Assembly (NCBI RefSeq): GCF_006175985.1
Contig: NZ_SRSH01000026.1
Location: 1-60,372, forward strand
Source: Methylotetracoccus oryzae
GTDB lineage: Bacteria; Pseudomonadota; Gammaproteobacteria; Methylococcales; Methylococcaceae
DNA: 60,372 nucleotides
Direction: 5' to 3'
The first letter of the stretch is position 1, and each line of letters starts with the position of its first letter. Positions 1-7,467 of the stretch are shown here, piece by piece. Below the pieces are notes generated by a model. The model saw nothing but the letters and a program-made list of their open reading frames with translations. It searched no databases and was not told where the DNA came from. Position numbers and translations under genes: made by a program.

Positions 1-58
1 GGCGAATCCGGGCGGAAATCGCCCTCTCAAACGCGGAATTTGCGTCACTAAAGTCCAT
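1..58 (-). CDS. Start of an unidentified protein (partial, runs off the left edge)
   Basis: An ATG at 58 on the minus strand opens a frame that stays open to the window edge; the visible N-terminus reads MDFSDANSAFERAISARIR. It overlaps the last 11 bases of the upstream gene, the compact spacing typical of co-translated genes. Nineteen residues are too few to assign a family. Large helicase-nuclease proteins with a DUF4011-type start also begin with a charged helix of this kind, but that is only a guess. The same strand and the overlap suggest it is the third gene of the cluster with the HIT protein and the endonuclease-like domain. Confidence 0.4.
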   Translation of the reverse strand, partial: MDFSDANSAFERAISARIR

Positions 59-470
59 TTTCGACGCCTGATTCTCCGCGGGATGCGTCCTTGCGCGTCA
101 ACTCGGAATTGTTCAGAGGTTCCTTAGTAATTGCGTTGATCGTGGCGGGCGTGGGATCCGTACCATCGATCGTAAGCAATCTCCAAAAGGGCTCGGTATG
201 CAGGTGCCCAAAAGGGAAAGCGATGCTCGACGTTTGAAGGTCTGGCACTGCCACACGCCAATAGGCCGTGAACAATTCATTCAGTTCGTATAGATCACCC
301 CGTATGTCGATCACTCTGGACGTGACGACCCCGCGCGCGACGAGGTCCATCACGGCGAGGATGAACAACGGCTTGTGAGGCGCTTTACGACGTGTATCTT
401 CCGTCCACTTGGCTCCGGGAGAACGCCGCAGTCTTGCAAACATGTTCCGGAGGTCTGGAAGTGAAGTCAC
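48..470 (-). CDS. HNH restriction-endonuclease-type N-terminal domain protein, short
   Basis: A 140-residue protein. The segment RKAPHKPLFILAVMDLVARG followed by PFGHLHTEPFWRLL is the hallmark of the N-terminal domain found in many putative HNH restriction endonucleases, where it precedes a C-terminal HNH nuclease. Here the protein stops after the N-terminal domain: no HNH motif is seen and the last 25 residues are low in recognisable pattern. The likely start is GTG at 470, because it makes a 4-base GTGA overlap with the stop of the HIT gene; a TTG at 482 is the alternative. The 3' end overlaps the next ATG, which argues that the short length is real rather than a sequencing frameshift. Family assignment is moderate; function as a nuclease is not supported without the catalytic part. 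Confidence 0.55.
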   Translation of the reverse strand: MTSLPDLRNMFARLRRSPGAKWTEDTRRKAPHKPLFILAVMDLVARGVVTSRVIDIRGDLYELNELFTAYWRVAVPDLQTSSIAFPFGHLHTEPFWRLLTIDGTDPTPATINAITKEPLNNSELTRKDASRGESGVENGL

Positions 471-865
471 TTCTCGGCCCAATAGTCGGCTTTCTCCGGA
501 ATGACCCAGCGGACACCACCGCGCGGGTCGTGCTGGTCGCCACGATATCTTGGAATCAGGTGAATGTGCAGGTGCGGGATAGTCTGCCCCGCAGGCGTTC
601 CGTCGTTGATCCCCACGTTGTAACCATCAGGGCGGTAGTGTTCGTCCAGATGGGCCTGCGCGCGCCAAAGCAATGAGAGCAGACTCATTCGCTCTTCCTC
701 GCTTGATTCAAAGAACGACCCAAGGTGCCGGCGAGTCAGTATAAGCATGTGGCCGGGCGACACGGGAAAACCGTCCGCAATGGCCAGGGCAAGCTCGTTT
801 TCGAAGACCACCCGATCAGCTTTTAACGCACAGAATGGACAGTGTCGACCGTCCTCCAACATCAT
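467..865 (-). CDS. HIT family protein (dinucleotide/nucleotide hydrolase-like)
   Basis: The histidine-triad motif HLHIHLIP is present, preceded by the conserved INDG and AGQT segments and an N-terminal CPFC zinc-type pair; the C-terminus GGVRWVIPEKADYW is typical of the bacterial HIT subgroup often found next to restriction or helicase genes. HIT proteins hydrolyse or transfer nucleotidyl groups, for instance on diadenosine polyphosphates. I chose ATG at 865 (about 132 residues, the usual family length, with GAGGA about 10 bases upstream). The frame stays open to a GTG at 1048, which would add 61 residues (PQQILYSKEW...) with no family match and no ribosome site. The stop overlaps the start of the following gene. 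Bases 866-1166, up to the tRNA, otherwise show nothing recognisable. Confidence 0.85.
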   Translation of the reverse strand: MMLEDGRHCPFCALKADRVVFENELALAIADGFPVSPGHMLILTRRHLGSFFESSEEERMSLLSLLWRAQAHLDEHYRPDGYNVGINDGTPAGQTIPHLHIHLIPRYRGDQHDPRGGVRWVIPEKADYWAEK

Positions 866-1166
866 TGTCCTGAAATCCTCGCCGTACGATAGGAAATTGG
901 AACCTATATCCCGCGCCTGAAATCTATCACAGAGATCGGCGGTATTCCCTCCTTCCCCGCATGTCGGGTTATAACGGGTCGCCCACTCCTTGGAGTAGAG
1001 GATCTGCTGGGGCATTCCTCGATCAAACAGACCGAGGGATACGTCCACCTCGCAACGGAGAATTTGCGGGCCGTGATCGAGGCAATATGAGCGCTTAAGA
1101 GAGATCCTGAAATGCAGATGTCATGGGTGACGCCCAGATCCGCACTCGGTGAACGAATTTGGAATT

Positions 1167-1243
1167 TGGCGCCCCGGATACGATTCGAACGTACGACCTT
1201 CCCCTTAGGAGGGGGACGCTCTATCCAACTGAGCTACCGGGGC
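1167..1243 (-). tRNA. tRNA-Arg (anticodon CCU)
   Basis: On the minus strand the sequence folds into a full cloverleaf: acceptor GCCCCGG/CCGGGGC, D stem GCTC/GAGC, anticodon stem TCCCC/GGGGA with loop CTCCTAA (anticodon CCT, reading AGG), and a T arm with TTCGAAT. The discriminator G is at 1170 and CCA is encoded at 1167-1169. tRNA 3' ends are frequent integration sites, and the accessory-looking HIT cluster lies on exactly that side; no duplicated 3' end was found inside the window. Confidence 0.97.
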
Positions 1244-1359
1244 ACGGGAGATTGCGGGCAGTTGCCGAAGCTCGGTTCGTGCGGGTTTGCACTGCTGTCG
1301 GCGAGGCAAGTCTACCATCGCCCTGCTGCCTGCGCACCCGCCGCACTCTCGCGCTGGGC

Positions 1360-2253
1360 TCACACCTCCGAATCACGGAGCGAGTTCAGTTCCAGCGCCC
1401 TGCGGTAGAAGGCATCGCGCGGGACACCGGTGATCTTCGCAGCCAGGGCGCTCGCCGTTTTCACCGAGCATTCGTCCAGTAACACCCGCAGAATCCGCTC
1501 CTGTTCGGCATCGAGCCCGTCCCGCTGCTCGGTCGTCGTCGCTCCTTCGAGCAGCAGCACGAATTCGCCCTTGAGCATATTCGGGTCAGCGAAAACCGTA
1601 TCGGCCTCCCCCAAGGGGATCGACACGATGGTCTCATGCAGCTTGGTCAGTTCCCGGGCGATCACGAGCGCGCGCTCGGGCTCGAACACGGCTTGCATGT
1701 CCGCGACGGTCTCGCGTACCCGATGGCTGGATTCATAAAAGGCGAGTGTGCGAGGATCATCGCGCAATGCCTCGAAGCGTTTGCGGCGTGCGCTGGAGGT
1801 GCGCGGCGGAAAACCCTCGTAGGCGAAACGGTCGGTCGGCAGGCCGGAGACCGAAAGCGCCGCAATGAAGGCGCAGGGACCGGGCACGGGCACGATGGGA
1901 ATTCCGCGGTGTCGCGCCGCGCGCACCAGCGGTAAACCGGGGTCGTTGATCAGTGGAGTGCCCGCATCGGACACGACGGCAATGGAGGTACCGGCTTCAA
2001 GCCGCAGAACCAGTTGGTCCGTGGCGCGGGTTTCGTTGTGTTCGTGCAGCGACACCGTCGGCGTCGCGATCCCGTGGTGCGTTAGCAACACGCGCGTCCG
2101 GCGCGTGTCCTCGGCAGCAATCAGTTGGACCCGGCGCAAGGTCTCGACTGCCCGAAAGCTGAAATCCTCCAGATTGCCGATCGGCGTCGCCACTAGGTAT
2201 AGTACGCCAATCTTTTGATTCTTCGTCGTTACCGGACTCTCGTCGTCGTTCAT
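1360..2253 (-). CDS. rsmI: 16S rRNA (cytidine(1402)-2'-O)-methyltransferase RsmI
   Basis: A 297-residue tetrapyrrole-methylase-fold enzyme that 2'-O-methylates C1402 of 16S rRNA in the ribosomal P site. Near the N-terminus it has LYLVATPIGNLEDFSFRA, then AAEDTRRTRVLL and HEHNE, then SDAGTPLINDPG and VPGPCAFIAALSVSGLPTDRF, all signatures of the family. Start: ATG at 2253 gives MNDDESPVTTKN before the conserved block; a longer in-frame start at 2313 would lie inside lpoA and is unlikely. It is divergent from lpoA, as in E. coli yraL/yraM, and the two start codons overlap by two bases. Confidence 0.95.
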   Translation of the reverse strand: MNDDESPVTTKNQKIGVLYLVATPIGNLEDFSFRAVETLRRVQLIAAEDTRRTRVLLTHHGIATPTVSLHEHNETRATDQLVLRLEAGTSIAVVSDAGTPLINDPGLPLVRAARHRGIPIVPVPGPCAFIAALSVSGLPTDRFAYEGFPPRTSSARRKRFEALRDDPRTLAFYESSHRVRETVADMQAVFEPERALVIARELTKLHETIVSIPLGEADTVFADPNMLKGEFVLLLEGATTTEQRDGLDAEQERILRVLLDECSVKTASALAAKITGVPRDAFYRRALELNSLRDSEV

Positions 2254-4174
2254 GTTGCTCCATTCACCACTTCCGTCGCGCCTTCTGCTGCTGGTTTTCG
2301 TGCTGAGCAGCACCCTCGCCGGATGCGCGCGCTTCCAGGAACGAAAGGCGACCGAGGACCCCTGGGTTCAATACGCCGAATCGCGCTTTTCCGCCGGAGA
2401 CTACGCCGGCGCCGCCGAGATCTTCGAGAGCATGGCGGGGAAATCCAGCGCACCGGACCACTATCGGCTACGCGCCGCCGATGCGCATCTGCGCGCCGGG
2501 GAGAATGCCGCGGCGCAGGCGCTCATCACCAGCATCAATGCCAACCAGTTGGATGACGTCGATCAGGTTGACTTCCATCTGCTGGCCGCGCGACTGAATC
2601 TGAATGCCGGCCGGGCAACGCAGGCGATGGGCGAGTTGAACCGGATCGCCAAAACACCGCGCACCAAGGCTCAGGAGGTGCATTATCACTTACTGCGTGC
2701 GTCGGCGAACAACCAACTGGGTGACATGCTCGGCAGCGCGCGGGAACGCGTGGCCGTGGGACCGATGCTGACGACCGCCGACGCGACCCAAAACAACAAT
2801 GAAGCCATCTACGATGCGCTGAGCCGCCTGCCCGACAGCGTGCTGCAGAACCAGAGTCCGCCCGCACCCGACCGGCTCGGCGGCTGGATGCAATTGACCC
2901 ACATCCTTCGCACCAGTCCCGCGGCCGAGTTGGGCGCCGATCTGGGCGCCTGGCGAAACCGCTACCCGCGCCATCCGGCCGATGGCCCGTTCCTCGACCG
3001 GGTACTGGAAGAAAGCGGCCGGCACGTCCAGATTCAGGCGGCCCCTTCGGTACGCGCCGAGGCGCCGTCGACGGCGACGGAAACCGCGAGCGCGCCCCGC
3101 AAAGCGGCGAGCCCGTTCATTGGCGTCATGATTCCACTGAGCGGACCCTTTGCACCTGCCGGGGAAGCCATTCGCAGCGGGATGCTGGCCAGCTTCTACG
3201 CGGACGGCTCGCCCACGAAACTGCCTTTGAAATTTGCCGACAGCGAGTCCTCCGGCGTCGAGCAACTCTATCGCAGCCTGACGTCGCAGGGCGCCGCCGT
3301 CGGCGTCGGTCCGCTGATCAAGGAAGAGGTCGGCAAGCTGATCCGGGTTCCCGACCGCACTGTGCCGGTGCTGGCGCTGAATCAGGTCCAGGACGCGACG
3401 GCCGAGTCCGTGGTGCAATTCGGTTTGAGCCCGGAGCAGGAGGTCGAGCAGGCCGCCGGCGCAGCCTGGTTCGACGGGCGCCAGCGCGCCGTGCTCCTGG
3501 CTCCTGCGTCAGCCTTCGGCGAGCGCCTGTCCTCGCATTTTGCCCGCTATTGGCGAAGCCTGGGCGGCAAGCTGGTCGCGACCAAGACCTACAGTCCCAA
3601 CGCTGGCGACTACTCCACGACCGCAGCCCAAGTCGCTCTGGCGGTGGGGGTGAGCCCCAATCCCGTAGACTCGGTCAGCGGCGAGGCGCTGAAGGCCGAC
3701 TTCATCTTCCTTATCGCCAACCCGCACGACGCCCGACTGATCAAGCCCCAGATCGACGCGCAGCGCCTGTCCGGCTTCCCGGTCTACGCCACCTCCCATG
3801 TCTTCAGCGGACGGCCGGACGGACAGCAGGACCGCGACCTCGATGGCATCTACTTCTGCGACATCCCGTGGCTGCTTCACTCCTACGATAACGGACCGTT
3901 ATCGTCCTCGGCACTGGCACCCGAAATCGCCAAGACCTCGCCGGAATTCGTGAAGCTGATCGCACTCGGCATCGACGCGTACCGCATGGCGAAGATGATC
4001 CCGACGATGACCCCGACCGACTCGCATCTGTTCGACGGCGCCACCGGCCTGCTGACCCTGCAGAGCGGGAACTGGGTCCAGCGGCAAATGGAATGCGCGC
4101 AATTCGAGGGCGGGATGCCACAGGCCCGCGGCCTCGCGCCAATACTGAGACCCACCGCATCGAGCACGCCTTGA
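2252..4174 (+). CDS. lpoA: Penicillin-binding protein activator LpoA (LppC family lipoprotein)
   Basis: A 640-residue outer-membrane lipoprotein that stimulates PBP1a during peptidoglycan synthesis. The N-terminus has a signal ending in the lipobox LAGC (Cys25). Residues about 30-260 form a helical TPR-like domain, and from about 290 the LppC domain starts (FIGVMIPLSGPFAPAGEAIR), with a periplasmic-binding-protein-like fold. A proline/alanine-rich linker separates the two. It is the first gene of a lpoA-yraN-diaA operon; its stop overlaps the TTG start of yraN. The ATG at 2252 leaves no room for a private leader against rsmI, so its promoter must lie inside rsmI. Confidence 0.93.
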   Translation: MLLHSPLPSRLLLLVFVLSSTLAGCARFQERKATEDPWVQYAESRFSAGDYAGAAEIFESMAGKSSAPDHYRLRAADAHLRAGENAAAQALITSINANQLDDVDQVDFHLLAARLNLNAGRATQAMGELNRIAKTPRTKAQEVHYHLLRASANNQLGDMLGSARERVAVGPMLTTADATQNNNEAIYDALSRLPDSVLQNQSPPAPDRLGGWMQLTHILRTSPAAELGADLGAWRNRYPRHPADGPFLDRVLEESGRHVQIQAAPSVRAEAPSTATETASAPRKAASPFIGVMIPLSGPFAPAGEAIRSGMLASFYADGSPTKLPLKFADSESSGVEQLYRSLTSQGAAVGVGPLIKEEVGKLIRVPDRTVPVLALNQVQDATAESVVQFGLSPEQEVEQAAGAAWFDGRQRAVLLAPASAFGERLSSHFARYWRSLGGKLVATKTYSPNAGDYSTTAAQVALAVGVSPNPVDSVSGEALKADFIFLIANPHDARLIKPQIDAQRLSGFPVYATSHVFSGRPDGQQDRDLDGIYFCDIPWLLHSYDNGPLSSSALAPEIAKTSPEFVKLIALGIDAYRMAKMIPTMTPTDSHLFDGATGLLTLQSGNWVQRQMECAQFEGGMPQARGLAPILRPTASSTP

Positions 4175-4560
4175 CACCTCGAGCGCCAACCGGCGAACTC
4201 GCGCCCCATCTGCGAACGGGACAGCGGGCGGAGGAGCAGGCCAGGGACTTCCTGGAACGGCAGGGCTTGCGCTTCCTGGAACGCAACTTTCGGGCACGCG
4301 TCGGGGAAATCGACTTGATCATGGATGACGGCGGCACACGTGTCTTCGTGGAGGTTCGCTTCCGACGCAACCGGCGCTACGGCGGCGCGCTGGAAAGCGT
4401 GGACCGGAAAAAGCGGGCACGACTGCTCGCCACGGCACAGTGGTACCTCGGCTCGCACCGCACCACCGGACCCGCCCGTTTCGATGTCGTCGCGGTGGAG
4501 CCGGGCCCGAATGGGGACACCTGTTTCGTTTGGATCAAGAACGCGCTGGAGGATGGCTGA
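4171..4560 (+). CDS. yraN: YraN family putative endonuclease-fold protein (UPF0102)
   Basis: A 129-residue protein with the UPF0102 signature: RTGQRAEEQARDFLERQG, then LERNFRARVGEIDLIMDD, then VFVEVRFRRNRRYGGA. The GEIDLI / VEVR arrangement is the Holliday-junction-resolvase-like nuclease fold, although activity is not established for the family. I chose TTG at 4171 because it overlaps the lpoA stop (TTGA) and gives the usual family length; the frame is open upstream to ATG 4093, which would bury 26 extra codons inside lpoA. Sits between lpoA and diaA exactly as in enterobacteria. Confidence 0.88.
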   Translation: MTPRAPTGELAPHLRTGQRAEEQARDFLERQGLRFLERNFRARVGEIDLIMDDGGTRVFVEVRFRRNRRYGGALESVDRKKRARLLATAQWYLGSHRTTGPARFDVVAVEPGPNGDTCFVWIKNALEDG

Positions 4561-4563
4561 CGG

Positions 4564-5151
4564 GTGAGTATTCACGAACGAATCGCAAGCCACATCGCTG
4601 AAAGCGTCGCGACGCTGGAGTCGGTCGCCGAGCAACTGAGCGAATGCATCGAGGCGGCGGCGGTAACGATCACCGACTGTTTATTGAGCGACGGAAAGGT
4701 CCTCTGCTGCGGCAATGCCGGTTCCGCGGCACACTCTCAGCACTTTGCGAGCCTGATGCTCAACGGTTTCGAACAGGAGCGACCGGGACTCCCGGCGATT
4801 GCGTTGAGCTCCGACACCTCGACGTTGACCGCCATCGCTCAGGACCATCGCTTCGAGGAAGTATTCGCCAAGCAGATCAGGGCACTCGGGCATGCCGGCG
4901 ATGTGCTGATGCTGTTCACGATCTGCGGTTCGTCGCCGAACATCCTCGCCGCCGCCAACGCGGCACACGACCGCGACATGCGGGTCATTGCCCTGACCGG
5001 TCGTGACGGGGGCGCCCTATCGCCGCTGCTGGCCAGTACGGACGTCGAGGTCCGCATCCCATCCGATGCGGCAGCGCGCGTACAGGAAGCCCACCTGCTC
5101 ATCACCCACTGCCTCTGCGACCTGATCGACCACCGACTCTTCGGGCACTAG
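4564..5151 (+). CDS. diaA: DiaA-like SIS-domain protein (phosphoheptose isomerase family)
   Basis: A 195-residue SIS-domain protein. In E. coli the gene at this position, DiaA, binds DnaA and promotes replication initiation; the paralogue GmhA makes heptose for LPS. The sugar-binding segment reads CCGNAGSAAHSQHFAS and the second conserved block reads FTICGSSPN, where GmhA usually has STSGNSxN; together with gene order this favours a DiaA role. Start is GTG at 4564, four bases after the yraN stop, with GGAGG about ten bases upstream. Confidence 0.85.
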   Translation: MSIHERIASHIAESVATLESVAEQLSECIEAAAVTITDCLLSDGKVLCCGNAGSAAHSQHFASLMLNGFEQERPGLPAIALSSDTSTLTAIAQDHRFEEVFAKQIRALGHAGDVLMLFTICGSSPNILAAANAAHDRDMRVIALTGRDGGALSPLLASTDVEVRIPSDAAARVQEAHLLITHCLCDLIDHRLFGH

Positions 5152-5348
5152 CTCGCGGCGGCGACTGTGCCAACGGGGGGGAACACTCCGTCGTCGGGAC
5201 GGGGGATGGCGCAGGTGCGACGGATCGTCCAAAATCGGGCGTACCGGCTCCGGAAAGGTCATCCTTCCGACACCGGCCATCCCACTGAACCCGCGCCCAG
5301 ACGCCACTCCCGGGCGCGCGCCACCACGCCATTAGCCAGCCCAACGAC

Positions 5349-6368
5349 ATGATCGACTTGCGCAGCGATACCGTGACCCGCCCTACACCCGCCATGCGCA
5401 AAGCGATGTACGAGGCGGAAGTCGGGGACTCGGTCTATGGCGAGGATCCGACGGTACGAGCGCTCGAAGAGCGGACGGCGGAGATCCTCGGCAAGGAGGC
5501 AGCGTTGTTCATGCCCTCGGGGACGATGTCGAATCAGGTCGCGGTGCGTTGCCAGACCGAGCCCGGCGACGAAATCATCATGGATTACAAGACCCATGTG
5601 CACTACTACGAAGTCGGCGCCGCAGCCGCGCTGTCCGGGGTTTCGTGCCGGATGATCCACGGCAAACGCGGCATATTCAGTGCCGCGGCGCTCGAATCGG
5701 CCATTCGTCCGCTCAACATCCACTACCCGGTCGCCAAGCTCGTCTGCATCGAGAACACCCATAACAAGGGTGGCGGCGCCATCTGGCCTCTCACGACGAT
5801 CACGGCCGTGGAACGACTTGCCCGAAAACATCGACTGCGCATGCACATGGATGGCGCCCGGTTATGGCATGCGGCCGTCGCGAGCGGCCACCCCGAGCGA
5901 GACTACGCGAACCATTTCGACACCGTGAGCGTGTGCTTTTCCAAGGGTTTGGGCGCACCGATAGGCTCGGCGCTGGCCGGCGACCAGGACACGATGCTCC
6001 GCGCGGAGCGATTCCGAAAACAGTTCGGAGGCGGCATGCGCCAAGCCGGCATCGTCGCAGCCGGAGCGCTCTACGCGCTGGAGCATCAGCGCGAGCGTCT
6101 GGCTGAGGATCACGCCAATGCCCGAGCACTGGCCGAAGGACTGGCGTCACTGCCCGGAATCGAACTCGACCCGCATCTGGTGGAAACAAATGTCGTGAAC
6201 TTCCGGGTGTTGCACCGACCCGCGCCACAACTCTACGAAGACCTGAAGCGCCAAGGCATCCTAGTGTTTGCGACGTCGCAGGATACGATACGCGCCGTGA
6301 CGCACTGCGATGTCAGTCGGCACGATATCGAGACGGTGTTGAGCGTGCTGGCGAGGTCGGTTACCTAA
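5349..6368 (+). CDS. ltaE: Low-specificity L-threonine aldolase
   Basis: A 339-residue PLP enzyme that cleaves L-threonine/allo-threonine to glycine and acetaldehyde. It begins with the canonical MIDLRSDTVTRPTPAMR; later come YGEDPTV, MPSGTMSNQVA, HMDGARLWHA and the PLP-lysine segment VCFSKGLGAPIGS, with the Schiff-base lysine at residue 199. Length and motif order match the family completely. It stands alone after a 197-base gap from diaA. No clear Shine-Dalgarno precedes the ATG. Confidence 0.95.
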   Translation: MIDLRSDTVTRPTPAMRKAMYEAEVGDSVYGEDPTVRALEERTAEILGKEAALFMPSGTMSNQVAVRCQTEPGDEIIMDYKTHVHYYEVGAAAALSGVSCRMIHGKRGIFSAAALESAIRPLNIHYPVAKLVCIENTHNKGGGAIWPLTTITAVERLARKHRLRMHMDGARLWHAAVASGHPERDYANHFDTVSVCFSKGLGAPIGSALAGDQDTMLRAERFRKQFGGGMRQAGIVAAGALYALEHQRERLAEDHANARALAEGLASLPGIELDPHLVETNVVNFRVLHRPAPQLYEDLKRQGILVFATSQDTIRAVTHCDVSRHDIETVLSVLARSVT

Positions 6369-6488
6369 TCCCGCAAGGTGCGGCGCCTTGCTCCCCTGAA
6401 GGGGCCGGTTTCCGGCGCACGGCGCTGGGCCGCTCCGCGCCTGCCGTCGAGCGGTTTGACACTCACCGCCAATGACTTTGTTTGCCGC

Positions 6489-6532
6489 ATAAAAAAGTCC
6501 CGTCGAGGAGGAGGTGAAACTCGACGGGACTT
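6489..6532 (-). terminator. Rho-independent terminator, perfect 13-bp stem
   Basis: Stem 6520-6532/6495-6507, 12-base loop, then T6 on the minus strand. It ends the candidate small RNA and may also catch read-through from the gene at 6704-7150. On the plus strand no U-run follows, so it does not terminate threonine aldolase. Confidence 0.8.
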
Positions 6533-6579
6533 CAGGGGCGCACCGCACCAAGGGGGCGGTGGCAACCAAACTGTGACTG
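6490..6579 (-). ncRNA. Candidate small RNA with two C-rich hairpin loops
   Basis: On the minus strand a promoter-like element is followed by about 90 bases containing two hairpins and a run of six T. Hairpin 1: CACCGC/GCGGTG (6556-6561 with 6541-6546), loop CCCCTTGGT. Hairpin 2: perfect 13-bp stem (6520-6532 with 6495-6507), loop TTTCACCTCCTC, followed by TTTTTT. The second loop contains CACCTCC, the anti-Shine-Dalgarno core of 16S rRNA, a feature of small RNAs that pair with ribosome binding sites. No open reading frame of note lies inside. The exact 5' end (near 6579) is inferred from the -10 position. I do not recognise it as a named RNA. Confidence 0.6.
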
Positions 6580-6585
6580 GAGACT

Positions 6586-6613
6586 AGAATACCACCACAG
6601 CCTTTAAGGTCAA
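6586..6613 (-). promoter_or_regulatory. Sigma-70-type promoter of the small RNA
   Basis: Minus-strand -35 TTGACC (6608-6613), a 16-base spacer, and -10 TATTCT (6586-6591). The predicted start is near 6579, directly upstream of the two-hairpin RNA. It lies within the otherwise gene-free interval 6369-6703. Confidence 0.5.
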
Positions 6614-6703
6614 TTAAACGGCGTGTCTACCCACGATAAATGATCGAACACGTTGACGCCATACCCCATTCGCGCGTCCGCGTAATTCGACATCGGGCCT
6701 GAT

Positions 6704-7150
6704 CTAGGCGCGATACTTGGGCAAATCCTTGAACTGCATCAACGCGGCCTTGACTTTGGCGGTATTGGGCTCAACCAAGTCGGTGTTGCCGTAGACCTTG
6801 TCCAGCAGGCCCTCTTCCACCATCGCCTGTTTGATCCATCGCTTGGCGAAGCGGTAGTTGTTGGGCACCGGGGCCGTCTCTCCCGTCAACGGATTTCGTA
6901 GCAATGGGGACTGCGCGGGGCGTTCCGGAGAGGCCTCGGTCGGGACCACGTCCGTCAGGGCTTCCGGCTTCTCAGGCGCCGCCGGGTCGGGGACGACCGC
7001 AGGTTTCCGCATGGCCTGCCGCTGCAACTTTTCGTCGCGCGCGCGGGCCGCATCCACGGACAAGCACCCGCTGCTTGGCGGGTCGGTGTAAATCGCGTAA
7101 CCGACCAGACCGATCAGCGCCATCGTCACCACGGCAATCAATATTTCCAT
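6704..7150 (-). CDS. Conserved-type membrane-anchored hypothetical protein
   Basis: A 148-residue protein with one N-terminal membrane segment (MEILIAVVTMALIGLVGYAI), a proline-rich charged linker (about residues 45-90, PEKPEALTDVVPTEASPERP) and a compact C-terminal region with YRFAKRWIKQAMVEEGLLDKVY. The start is ATG at 7150 with a GGGGG-rich ribosome site 8 bases upstream; the frame extends further but gives an unnatural N-terminus. Probably anchored in the inner membrane with the C-terminal part on one side; no known domain recognised and no function proposed. Confidence 0.65.
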   Translation of the reverse strand: MEILIAVVTMALIGLVGYAIYTDPPSSGCLSVDAARARDEKLQRQAMRKPAVVPDPAAPEKPEALTDVVPTEASPERPAQSPLLRNPLTGETAPVPNNYRFAKRWIKQAMVEEGLLDKVYGNTDLVEPNTAKVKAALMQFKDLPKYRA

Positions 7151-7467
7151 CACTACCCCCTGCGCGAGAGATGAACTCCGAGTGGCTACCCCGGGGCGGG
7201 CGAGCAGCGCCCGCCCCCTTCCCGTTCCGGCGCCACTATACCTGCATGTCACCGGACAGATACAGATGCAATTCCATGGGGACCGGAACTGCACAAGCGG
7301 CGCCCGGCCGATTCAACCCTGCGGTTGCCTTGGCGGCGAGTCTGCAAAATCGTTGCGGGAAGGCGCTTGCGCTGCAAGCGCAGCGGTACTAGACTCACAA
7401 CAAAGTGTTGCGGATGCCCGCATTCCGCAACTACGAGTCGTCGGGCGTACAACAAAGAGGATACGTC
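7151..7467. promoter_or_regulatory. Divergent intergenic region with GC palindromes and a sigma-S-like -10
   Basis: This 317-base divergent spacer holds no gene I can support. It contains a 10-bp inverted repeat GGGGCGGGCG/CGCCCGCCCC (7192-7201, 7207-7216) and an 8-bp one GCGCTTGC/GCAAGCGC (7363-7370, 7374-7381). The second is followed directly by CTAGACT (7389-7395), close to the CTATACT -10 used by RpoS holoenzyme, which would read toward the gene at 7468. Tentative. Confidence 0.3.
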
